A DNA stretch of 64,000 nt from CAZDXB01 sp964509335 (lineage in GTDB: Bacteria; Bacteroidota; Ignavibacteria; Kapaibacteriales; UBA2268), in assembly GCA_964509335.1 (NCBI GenBank), contig CAZDXB010000005.1, forward strand, positions 1-64,000, written 5' to 3'. The notes below the pieces were generated by a model that saw nothing but the letters and a program-made list of their open reading frames with translations, was not told the DNA's origin and made no database searches. Made by a program: the position numbers and the translations under genes. Of this stretch, positions 47,004 to 54,315 are shown piece by piece. Each line of letters opens with the position of its first letter. Position 1 is the first letter of the stretch.

Positions 47004-47660
47004 ATGTTTTCTTCTCAGTACGGCTTTAATCTTAAAAACCTAGACGACGTAGATATATACAAACTAATCAAGCGGCTGTTAATCGAAGAAAAATTCGGCT
47101 ACGGCGACAAAACCGCTAGGTTGGAAAAGCTAAAAGAAGAATGCGACTCGCGTAACAAAGAAGATTTATACCAAACCGCCGTAGAAGACGCCGAAGACGA
47201 AACAATAAATCTACATAATATGAGATTCGCCTCCGGCGGCGAAAGCGTCTCAAAGCTCTCGAATATATCGAGTTATAAATTACTCGAACTGCTCGAACAA
47301 TCATTCAAAGACAAAGAAGAGTCAATTGAACCGGATAAATACTCCAGCGTTTTCGATATTATGGACAGTTTCGAACTAGGTCCCGATTCCTTCATTTGCA
47401 CAGTTTCGGGCGACTCTATGGTTAACGCGAAAATTTACAAAGGAGATTCCTTAATAGCCGACCCTTCCGCTAAACCCGAAGACGGCAAACTAGCGATTGT
47501 CTCTATCGACGGAGAAATCTTCGTCAAACGACTAAAATTTCGCGACGACGACATCTGGCTCGTCTCCGAAAACGAAAACTATCCCAAAGTAAAAGTTTGC
47601 GACAACTTCAACTTCAAAATCCTCGGGATTGTAAAAACAATCGTAAAAAAAGCCGAGTAA
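47004..47660 (+). CDS. S24 (LexA/UmuD-like) peptidase-domain protein without DNA-binding domain
   Basis: This 218-residue protein has a C-terminal S24 domain. The catalytic serine is S138 in CTVSGDSMVNAKIYKGD, and the lysine is K175 in GEIFVKRL. The N-terminal 110 residues are acidic and helical without a helix-turn-helix. I see no Ala-Gly or Cys-Gly bond at the usual distance (about 35 residues) before the serine, so self-cleavage in the LexA manner may be absent. It probably works together with the upstream XRE protein as the dimerisation and signal-sensing half, which would link it to the SOS response; that is inference. Confidence 0.85.
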   Translation: MFSSQYGFNLKNLDDVDIYKLIKRLLIEEKFGYGDKTARLEKLKEECDSRNKEDLYQTAVEDAEDETINLHNMRFASGGESVSKLSNISSYKLLELLEQSFKDKEESIEPDKYSSVFDIMDSFELGPDSFICTVSGDSMVNAKIYKGDSLIADPSAKPEDGKLAIVSIDGEIFVKRLKFRDDDIWLVSENENYPKVKVCDNFNFKILGIVKTIVKKAE

Positions 47661-47811
47661 ATATCGTAAATACGCCCCAATCCACGAATTCTATTACCCT
47701 TAAAAATATTAAGAAATCATTAACTTATTATCATATTAATAAAATATCTTTTTACTTTGCGCTCCTATCGCTATATTTGATTAAGGTTGTTGGAATAAGT
47801 TCTTTATTTTT

Positions 47812-48288
47812 ATGGTTGCCGACTTAATAAAAGTATTACGAAAGAATGAGAACTACGTATTAAAAGAAAAGAGAGAAACGGAAAAATTCGCTGTCGAACT
47901 ACGCTTTGAATCGATTTCTTTCGAAGAAGAGGATAACTCCCTTATAGCCAAAATCAGCGTCAAAAATTCTTCTTCGCATTTTGTTGAAATCGAGGATATA
48001 GCTTTTATCATTAAAGGCAGGATTATTTCGCGAACTCACATCGTAGCTCTCGAAGACGGAGATTTAAAAAGAAATCTCACTTTTAAAACCTCCGACGGAA
48101 ATATAAAGAAAGCCGTTGCCGGCGATTCTTGCCGCGATACTCTTCCGGAAATAGTAACTCTAAAGCCTAACGAGGCGACTTGCGGCTGGGCTTTGTTCCG
48201 ATTCAAAGACCTCCCCCATTTTGACAAAGCCTACATTATGATAAACATAATCGGGGAAATCGGCTATATAGTGGAAGAAATACTGTAA
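47812..48288 (+). CDS. Unknown 158-residue protein
   Basis: I do not recognise this protein. It is soluble, with no signal peptide, and looks like a beta-sandwich. Residues about 30-150 alternate strands (VELRFESISF, SLIAKISVKNSSSHFVEIEDIAFIIKG, then TLKPNEATCGWALFRFKDLPHF). The NSSSHFVEIEDI phrase resembles extracellular or late-embryogenesis-type beta folds, where small domains modify tone of larger proteins, but that is only a likeness. It lies 151 bp after the S24 gene. A hairpin at 48333 may end its transcript. Confidence 0.55.
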   Translation: MVADLIKVLRKNENYVLKEKRETEKFAVELRFESISFEEEDNSLIAKISVKNSSSHFVEIEDIAFIIKGRIISRTHIVALEDGDLKRNLTFKTSDGNIKKAVAGDSCRDTLPEIVTLKPNEATCGWALFRFKDLPHFDKAYIMINIIGEIGYIVEEIL

Positions 48289-48332
48289 AGCGCCAAAAAT
48301 CCTCTATATTCAGCTTTTATGTTATTATCGCT

Positions 48333-48366
48333 CCCCGCTAAAACCAATGCGGCGGGGCGACTTTTA
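48333..48366 (+). terminator. Possible terminator after the 158-residue protein
   Basis: CCCCGC and GCGGcGGGG can pair with a two-base bulge and a roughly 10-base loop, followed by CGACTTTTATT. It lies about 45 bp after the stop codon. Confidence 0.5.
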
Positions 48367-48466
48367 TTATTGAATTCTAACTGAATTAAGCTAAAATTCT
48401 TGACAGTCGTAAAAGCGCGCCTGACAACCCCAATCTCTATATTAAAATATATTAATCGTTTTTGAC

Positions 48467-48494
48467 TTGACTAGCGTTTTCTAAACCATATATT
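48467..48494 (+). promoter_or_regulatory. Candidate sigma-70-like promoter
   Basis: TTGACT at 48467-48472 and TATATT at 48489-48494 are separated by 16 bp. It lies about 85 bp upstream of the truncated radical SAM gene. A second TTGACA-like hexamer lies nearer the gene, around 48520. In FCB bacteria promoters often differ from this form, so support is modest. Confidence 0.35.
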
Positions 48495-48578
48495 ATGTAA
48501 CATATTTTCATTTAAAGAGTTGCTTCTTTGACATTTTAAAATCAACAAAAAATCGGCAATAAAGGAGGCGATTTAAAG

Positions 48579-48734
48579 ATGAAAGTTCTATTAGTAAAAC
48601 CGTCGGTTACTGATTTATACAGCAAGGTGAATATTATCTTTCCGCCGATGGAGCTTATGTCTCTCGCCGCCGTATTAGAAAAGGGAAACAACGATGTTGA
48701 AATAGGGTTTTTAATATTTATTTCCCCGAACTGA
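48579..48734 (+). pseudogene. N-terminal fragment of a B12-binding radical SAM protein
   Basis: An ATG with a strong AAAGGAGG site opens a frame of 51 residues. It starts MKVLLVKPSV and continues FPPMELMSLAAVLEKGNNDVEI. This is the classic N-terminus of cobalamin-binding radical SAM enzymes (usually PPLGLLYLAAVLEKAGHEVEI), which run to 450 residues or more. The frame then enters a dispersed hairpin repeat at 48719 and stops at a TGA inside that hairpin. The rest of the gene is absent. The well-kept start site suggests that the loss is fairly recent. Confidence 0.75.
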
Positions 48735-48760
48735 AGTTCGGGGCTATTGAATAAAACTCG
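48719..48760. repeat. Family C element, copy 1
   Basis: It contains the hairpin CCCCGAAC-TGAA-GTTCGGGG (48724-48743) followed by CTATTGAATAAAACTCG. The same 42-43 bp occurs at 62813-62855 with few changes. It interrupts the radical SAM fragment and supplies its stop codon. A family B palindrome follows 26 bp after the hairpin. Confidence 0.8.
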
Positions 48761-48769
48761 TTATTTTCA

Positions 48770-48800
48770 CTCATTCGATGACTCCAAGTCGTCGGATGAG
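48770..48800. repeat. Family B palindrome
   Basis: A 31-bp element with arms CTCATTCGA and TCGGATGAG around TGACTCCAAGTCG. It pairs with the family C element just before it. Confidence 0.8.
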
Positions 48801-48885
48801 TTGCTCAAAAGCGGAGAATTTAGAGAGGCTGAATCTTGCGTTTACGCCGCGTTAGCGCTTACGTCCCCGTCCGCTCGCGCTTATC

Positions 48886-49146
48886 CTATTTATTTGCAAG
48901 ACTGGAATTCGCTCCCGACAAAATACTTTCAATTTCCTTCTTCATCCTTTGCCAATGACCGCCCCTCCAATATACCTTATCGCAGCTCTCGCAAATAAAA
49001 AATCTATCGTAATACTTTTTCGTTTTCGGCTCTAATCTGCCTTCGATTTCCTCTTTTTCAATCATTTTCAATTTAGAATTGCAAACCGGACAAACGTTAA
49101 ACGGATTAATTAAGTTATATAAATCGAACTTTTTTAAGATTTTATT
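48886..49146 (-). pseudogene. C-terminal zinc-ribbon half of a Mut7-C RNase-type protein
   Basis: The open stretch on the minus strand contains VCPVCNSKLK and then FFICESCDKVYWRGGHWQRM, the four-cysteine signature of the Mut7-C domain. The normal N-terminal half, with its conserved aspartate and LARWLR-type motif, is missing. The frame is closed by a stop directly upstream of 49146. There is no ATG with a ribosome binding site before the first cysteine pair. I read it as a 5'-truncated gene. The break falls within a few bases of the break of the next fragment. Confidence 0.7.
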
Positions 49147-49323
49147 TCAAAAATTAGCGTATCATATAAAGAAGCGCGGGAAACGCTTTATTGGTTAAGG
49201 ATTTTAAAAGACGCGGATTTTATCGACGGCAAACAGTTTAAGTCTCTTGGAAACGACATTAACACGATTTTGAAGATAATAACGAGCATTCAGAAGACAG
49301 CTAAGAAAAACAACAATCAGTAA
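49138..49323 (+). pseudogene. C-terminal fragment of a four-helix-bundle (23S rRNA intervening-sequence type) protein
   Basis: The plus-strand frame reads DFISKISVSYKEARETLYWL and then RILKDADFI, which is the conserved second half of the four-helix-bundle proteins first found in 23S rRNA intervening sequences. Full-length members have about 115-125 residues; here about 61 remain, with no start codon and a stop immediately upstream. Its truncated end overlaps the truncated end of the Mut7-C fragment by 9 bp, so one recombination event could have created both. Confidence 0.72.
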
Positions 49324-49397
49324 TTAGTAATTAAATATGTCGTTCGCTCTACTGAGTTCAATTTCTTCCAATTAGTAATTAATAAAGAAGCGGCGCG

Positions 49398-49871
49398 TTA
49401 TTCCGCGCTCGCTTCTTCCGTTTTTTCCTCTTCCTTTTCTTCCGTCTTCTCTTCGGCTTTCTGTTCTTCTTCTTTCTTTTTCGCTTCTTCCTGCTCTTTC
49501 AATTTTTGTTCGGATTTTTCCTTTCTGCGCTCTTTTGATTTGAAGTAACGTTCGCGAGCTCTTTCTTTATGCTCTTTAACCGCTTCTTCAATCTCCACTT
49601 GGTTTTTGTCTTTGAAAGCCATCGCTCTGCGAAGGAGGATTCCTTCTGCGTGTAATAGGCTTTTTACGCGATCGCTTGGTTGCGCTCCGTTGTTCAGCCA
49701 ATAAACCGCTCTATCAGGGTCGATAGATATTTTTGACGGAGTTGTGTTCGGGTCGTAATACCCCAATCTTTCGATAAACGCGCCGTCGCGCGGCTTGCGT
49801 TTGTCAAGGGCGACTACGTCGTAAACGGGGTAATGTCTTTTGCCTTTTCTTCTTAATCTTAATCTTACCAT
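49398..49871 (-). CDS. rpsP: Ribosomal protein S16 with long charged tail
   Basis: Small-subunit ribosomal protein S16. Residues 1-85 are canonical (MVRLRLRRKGKRHYPVYDVVALDKRKPRDGAF in pieces, then RLGYYDPN and RAVYWLNNGAQPSD). Residues about 90-157 form an extra tail made largely of Lys, Glu and Arg, ending EEKTEEASAE, probably a helix or disordered. Such tails are common in the Bacteroidota and relatives. It follows ffh by 35 bp on the same strand, the classic ffh-rpsP order. Confidence 0.97.
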   Translation of the reverse strand: MVRLRLRRKGKRHYPVYDVVALDKRKPRDGAFIERLGYYDPNTTPSKISIDPDRAVYWLNNGAQPSDRVKSLLHAEGILLRRAMAFKDKNQVEIEEAVKEHKERARERYFKSKERRKEKSEQKLKEQEEAKKKEEEQKAEEKTEEKEEEKTEEASAE

Positions 49872-49906
49872 AAAAAATCCTCAATTTATTTTAAAACTAT
49901 TTATTA

Positions 49907-51244
49907 TCATAAGCCGAAACCTTTCGGTATGCCGAGGTTTTTGAGCATACGCGATTTTCCGCCTCTCGTAAAATTCTTCATCATTTTGTTCATCTCGTCA
50001 AACTGCTTTAACAGCTTGTTTATCTCTTGCACCTGCGTCCCGCTGCCGTTAGCTATTCTTCTTCTTCTGGAGCCGTTTATTATTTTGGGGTTGTCTCTTT
50101 CCTGCTTTGTCATCGACTTTATTATCGCTTCGATTCTCCTGAACTGCTTTTCGTCCACGTCCACGTTCTTTAGCTTTTGGCTCATTCCCGGAATCATAGC
50201 GATAATATCTTTAATTGACCCCATCTTCTTTATCGCTTCTAGTTGTTCGAGGAAATCTTCGAAAGTAAAGCGATTTTTTCTGATTTTATTTTCTAATTTT
50301 TCGGCTTTTTTCAAGTCGAATTCTGATTCGGCTTTTTCCACTAACGTGAGAACGTCTCCCATACCGAGAATTCTCGAAGCGATTCTATCGGGATGGAAAG
50401 CCTCGAGCGCGTCGATATTTTCGCCTACGCTCGCGAATTTAATAGGCTCGCCGACGACTTCCAGAACCGAAAGCGCCGCGCCGCCTCTCGTGTCGCCGTC
50501 CAATTTCGTCAAAACGACTCCGGTCAAACTCAATTTCTCGTTGAAAGCTTTGGCGGTTGTTACGGCGTCTTGACCTATCATAGCGTCGCAAACGAACAAG
50601 GTTTCGCTCGGTTCCACCGCTTCGGCGATACTCTTCGCCTCTTCCATCATTTTTTCGTCGATTGTCGTTCTGCCGGCGGTGTCTATTATTACGACGTCTT
50701 TCGCCGTTTTCTTCGCGTTCTTAACCGACTCTTTAGCGATTTTTACCGGATTCTTTTTGTCGCCGGTATAAACGTCAACCTTCGCTTGAGAGCCTAAAGC
50801 CTCCAATTGGTTAATAGCCGCTGGCCTGTGAGTGTCGGCGGCGGCGAGCAAGGGTTGGCGTCCCTTTTTCTTAAGGCTGTATGCTAACTTCGCGCAAAAA
50901 GTCGTTTTACCGGAACCTTGCAATCCGGCTACCATAATAACAGTCGGCGGTTTGGGCGAAAAGTTAAGGTCCTTTTGATTCTCGCCCATTATTCGAACTA
51001 ATTCCTTGTGTACGATTTTTACGATTAACTGTTCGGGAAGAACCTTGCCTTTTACCTCGGTTCCAATAGCTTTTTTCTTAACTTCTTTTACGAATTTTTT
51101 GGCGACGAGCAGACTCACGTCCGCCTCTAACAGCGCTCGACGTATCTCGCGCATTGCCGCGGAAGTGTTCTCCTCGGTTATCTTATTCTGCCCTTTAAAA
51201 CGCTTAAAAGCAGATTCTAACTTTTCGTTTAACGCCTCAAACAT
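49907..51244 (-). CDS. ffh: Signal recognition particle protein Ffh
   Basis: The 445-residue GTPase binds signal sequences together with SRP RNA and delivers ribosomes to the membrane. The N domain is followed by the G domain with P-loop GLQGSGKTT (107-115), DTAGR, TKLDGDTRGGAAL and the M domain ending with MKNFTRGGKSRMLKNLGIPKGFGL. The RNA-binding motif is seen as INGSRRRRIANGSGT. It is probably co-transcribed with rpsP. I found no SRP RNA gene in the window. Confidence 0.98.
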   Translation of the reverse strand: MFEALNEKLESAFKRFKGQNKITEENTSAAMREIRRALLEADVSLLVAKKFVKEVKKKAIGTEVKGKVLPEQLIVKIVHKELVRIMGENQKDLNFSPKPPTVIMVAGLQGSGKTTFCAKLAYSLKKKGRQPLLAAADTHRPAAINQLEALGSQAKVDVYTGDKKNPVKIAKESVKNAKKTAKDVVIIDTAGRTTIDEKMMEEAKSIAEAVEPSETLFVCDAMIGQDAVTTAKAFNEKLSLTGVVLTKLDGDTRGGAALSVLEVVGEPIKFASVGENIDALEAFHPDRIASRILGMGDVLTLVEKAESEFDLKKAEKLENKIRKNRFTFEDFLEQLEAIKKMGSIKDIIAMIPGMSQKLKNVDVDEKQFRRIEAIIKSMTKQERDNPKIINGSRRRRIANGSGTQVQEINKLLKQFDEMNKMMKNFTRGGKSRMLKNLGIPKGFGL

Positions 51245-51407
51245 TAAAATTCAGCTAATTTCATAAAAACGAACTACAAAAATAAATTTTTTTTCGCATC
51301 ATTCAAAATTATTATTCAATTCGCTTAAGTTTTCTTTAGACGCGGAAAGTCCAACGACGGAATTATGAAGCGAATTTCGTCAAGATTTCGCGTATATCTA
51401 TTATGAT

Positions 51408-53363
51408 TTACGAAACGTATTCTTCTTCGGAGATTACGATGATTTTGTCGCCTTCCGAAAAGAATATCTGATTAGATTTCTTCGGATTAACGATGACGCC
51501 GTAGGCTAATATATATTCCTCTCCCACCGGCGTTCTGCTCTCTTTGACTTTGTATCCAAGCGCTATTTGATTTCTCTGTCGAGCCGACTCGAGAACAGTA
51601 TAGAAGTTTACGGGTCTTCCGAGTTCTACGTAATTTTCCGCCGGCATTATATATATAGCCGGTCCGCCCGCGGTGAATAGTTCTTCGAATACGTATTTAA
51701 GTTCTTTATTTTCCGAAATTTGCGATAGCATTAAACTGTCCAACTTGACGCTGACGATAAAGTCGTCGGCGTGGGTGATTTCCGCCAGTCTTCTGTTTCT
51801 ATCGTCGAGCATTTCGCTGACAATCGAAAAATCGTGTCCTTTGCTTACGGCAATGTCTCGCAAGTGAAGCAGAGTGCTTAAGGTCTTAGCGTCCGTCGTC
51901 TGAACGTCGGCTAATTCAGTTTGACTTAAAACGATAATGTGATTGTACTGTTCAACTTGTAAATCGTCCAGAATCGACCTATTAGTTGTGTCGCCGAACC
52001 AGTAAGAGACCGTTTGGTGCTGAAGGTCGGAGCAGTTCAGCGATAGTTCGGTCTCCGCTACCGGATTGTCCGAAACTACGGTTACCTTCGAGCCGGGCCA
52101 AACGTAATTGTCGAGTTCGTTAATAATCAAAGGCGCCCTTCTGTTCCATCCGAGAATCAAAGTGGATTCGGGTTTCGGAGGAACGTATTTTGGCGAAACT
52201 CTAATGGCGCCGGGGTCGATTCCGTATTCGGTCATTCCCGACAAAACAACCGTGTCGTCGTCTTCTGACACGGCGATTACTTTGTCTCCTTTTTCGATTT
52301 TTGTGTTCATCGGCGGTTTAATCATTATTCTGCCGCTGTCTTTCCTAACGCCGATAATCGCCGACGTTTCATAGGCGAACATAGCTTCTACGAAAGTTTT
52401 GCCAATTATTTTAGGCTCATCTTGGAAATAAATTTCGTCGCCGCTGAAATCCAATAATTCGGTAAACACTACCGATAGTCCGGGTTGACGGCAAGTTTGA
52501 GCGGTAATCCTCGAAATCAAATAATCGAATATGACTAATTGAACCTCGTCTTTTCCGGCGATTTCGGCTATCGGGACGTTCTTGGGGTCGCGTATTTCCG
52601 CCACAATATGATATTTATGCGGCGCCGGTCTTCTGTCCGGATTGTTTGCTATAGCCAAAATCGTTTTTATAACCATAGCGTCGGGGTCGCCGGATTCGGG
52701 AGCGAGAATAATAATAGACTTCGCCTCGTGGAGATTAACAATCTCTAAATCGACTAGGTCTATTGGGTTTCCCGTTCTGCAGATGACGCGAGTGTTTTTT
52801 AAATTGCCGGCTTTGGATTTAATTTCGTCTTCCATAAATATTTTGTCTTTGTCGGCAAGCACGGCTATGCTCGGATTCTTCTGGTTTTCGTTTGCTATAA
52901 CCAATTCGGAGATAATTTGGAAGACTTGGAAAGACCAGCCGAGTATAACGGTGTGATTACTTTCAACTACGAACGAACGTCCTTTGCGAAGCTCGTTCAT
53001 CTTGCGCGATACGCCGCTGTTGACGATACCGATTAAAGCGGTTAACATAGATATGCCGCCTATTGTGGCAACAAACATAAAGGCTAAAAATCCAACGTTA
53101 ATTGGGTCTTCCGATATTACTCCGCCGTCAAAGGTATGTAACATAGTTACCCAAAGAACGTCGATATAATTGTAATTTTCGCTCGAACGCAAGCCCAAAA
53201 CTTCCTCGTTCGGCATTGACCCAGTAATATAAATTATTAACGCCAGAATTATTATCAAAAAGAAAAAGAACGCGAACAGAAGTAATATCGGCGCCATCGT
53301 TCCTTTCGACATCAAATTGTCGAATCTATATCTAAGCCGTTGCGATAAAGTAACTTTTCCCAT
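51408..53363 (-). CDS. CASTOR/POLLUX-type ion channel with RCK-like domains
   Basis: The 651-residue protein has an N-terminal membrane helix at about 22-47, a pore region (YIDVLWVTMLHTFDGG) and a second helix at about 85-115 (LAFMFVATIGGISMLTALIGIV). Two tandem cytoplasmic RCK-like nucleotide-binding regions follow, one starting at TVILGWSFQVFQIISEL and one at STLILGWNRRAPLIINEL. This is the layout of plant CASTOR/POLLUX/SYM8 channels and their bacterial relatives. The pore sequence FDGG in place of the GYG of potassium channels suggests altered ion choice. It is a cytoplasmic-membrane protein; the ion is unknown. Confidence 0.85.
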   Translation of the reverse strand: MGKVTLSQRLRYRFDNLMSKGTMAPILLLFAFFFFLIIILALIIYITGSMPNEEVLGLRSSENYNYIDVLWVTMLHTFDGGVISEDPINVGFLAFMFVATIGGISMLTALIGIVNSGVSRKMNELRKGRSFVVESNHTVILGWSFQVFQIISELVIANENQKNPSIAVLADKDKIFMEDEIKSKAGNLKNTRVICRTGNPIDLVDLEIVNLHEAKSIIILAPESGDPDAMVIKTILAIANNPDRRPAPHKYHIVAEIRDPKNVPIAEIAGKDEVQLVIFDYLISRITAQTCRQPGLSVVFTELLDFSGDEIYFQDEPKIIGKTFVEAMFAYETSAIIGVRKDSGRIMIKPPMNTKIEKGDKVIAVSEDDDTVVLSGMTEYGIDPGAIRVSPKYVPPKPESTLILGWNRRAPLIINELDNYVWPGSKVTVVSDNPVAETELSLNCSDLQHQTVSYWFGDTTNRSILDDLQVEQYNHIIVLSQTELADVQTTDAKTLSTLLHLRDIAVSKGHDFSIVSEMLDDRNRRLAEITHADDFIVSVKLDSLMLSQISENKELKYVFEELFTAGGPAIYIMPAENYVELGRPVNFYTVLESARQRNQIALGYKVKESRTPVGEEYILAYGVIVNPKKSNQIFFSEGDKIIVISEEEYVS

Positions 53364-53451
53364 AATTCCGTTTTCTATTTATTCATCATCAAAAATTATA
53401 AATGTCAAAAAAACAAGTTATTTAAAATTTATTATAAAACGAAGAAAAATC

Positions 53452-54216
53452 TTACGGTAAATGAATTCTTTTTCTATAAAACCTTGTTTTTCCGATTCTA
53501 ACTTCGGCGACGTAATCGCCGGAAGGCATAGGCCTACCCTCGTCGTCTCTGCCGTTCCACTCGAATTTGTGACTGCCGGCGGGCTTGTATCCTTTGAACA
53601 GAGTTCTGACGGTTATCGCTTGCATAGAGTAAATAACGATTTCAATCTCCTCGGCGTATTTAGTTTTAAAACTAATCACCGGCGAGACGTCCTCGGTTAA
53701 GCCTAAAAAAGCTCCTACGTCGGCTAAGGATACGGAAAAGCCGTTTGTTATTCTATTCGGCATATAGGGAACGTAAAAAGCGTTGTTTATCATCTCCTGC
53801 CTCTGCACCAATTCTCTGCCCGTAGGCTTCAGTATTTCCGGGTCTATATTCATATTGTCGCGAAGGTTGCGGGCGGGAACGTTAGAGCCGTAAAGCTCGG
53901 CGAATCTCCTTTCGCGAGAGAACATCTCGTAGTCGAACTTTAATCTGGAAATTACTGGAACGTCCATTCTCATCGCTTTGTAATAGACGCTATCTTGATA
54001 AGGAGAATATTTTCTATCGTAAGGTTTTCCCGGTTTGTCAAAATCTGAATCGATTTTTTTTGCGCTGTCTTTTATTACTACCGATTCTTTTTTGTTTCGT
54101 TCGGTAGAGTCCATTAGAAACAAATTTTTAGAAGTTAAATTGCCGCCGTCGAAAAATAAAAGGAGGATTGTCAACGAAAGCAATACATTTACTATGTGTT
54201 TACGTCCTTTTGTCAT
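53452..54216 (-). CDS. Secreted protein with C-terminal FlgD-Ig-like domain
   Basis: The protein of about 254 residues has an N-terminal hydrophobic segment (HIVNVLLSLTILLLFFDGG) acting as a signal or anchor. The middle is charged and unrecognised. The last 90 residues look like an FlgD-type Ig-like fold (FKGYKPAGSHKFEWNGRDDEGRPMPSGDYVAEV in pieces), a module often found at or next to T9SS tails. I prefer the ATG at 54216; a GTG nine codons upstream is also possible. The gene lies 99 bp downstream of the subtilase gene on the same strand, so it may be part of that unit. Confidence 0.6.
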   Translation of the reverse strand: MTKGRKHIVNVLLSLTILLLFFDGGNLTSKNLFLMDSTERNKKESVVIKDSAKKIDSDFDKPGKPYDRKYSPYQDSVYYKAMRMDVPVISRLKFDYEMFSRERRFAELYGSNVPARNLRDNMNIDPEILKPTGRELVQRQEMINNAFYVPYMPNRITNGFSVSLADVGAFLGLTEDVSPVISFKTKYAEEIEIVIYSMQAITVRTLFKGYKPAGSHKFEWNGRDDEGRPMPSGDYVAEVRIGKTRFYRKRIHLP

Positions 54217-54315
54217 CTTAACGAATATTAGACAGTTTTCCACGCCTATGTATTATTTATACAACGCCTTGTTCAAAGATAAGAATAAAGCGTAAATAAA
54301 AAAAGTTAAGGCGTT

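Noticed and set aside
48747..48998. Open frame on the plus strand across the family B palindrome
   Set aside because: It runs antisense through the Mut7-C fragment and starts within a repeat; its translation has no domain.
49907..51407. SRP RNA gene close to ffh
   Set aside because: I looked on both sides of ffh for the conserved GGAA-loop hairpin and found none.
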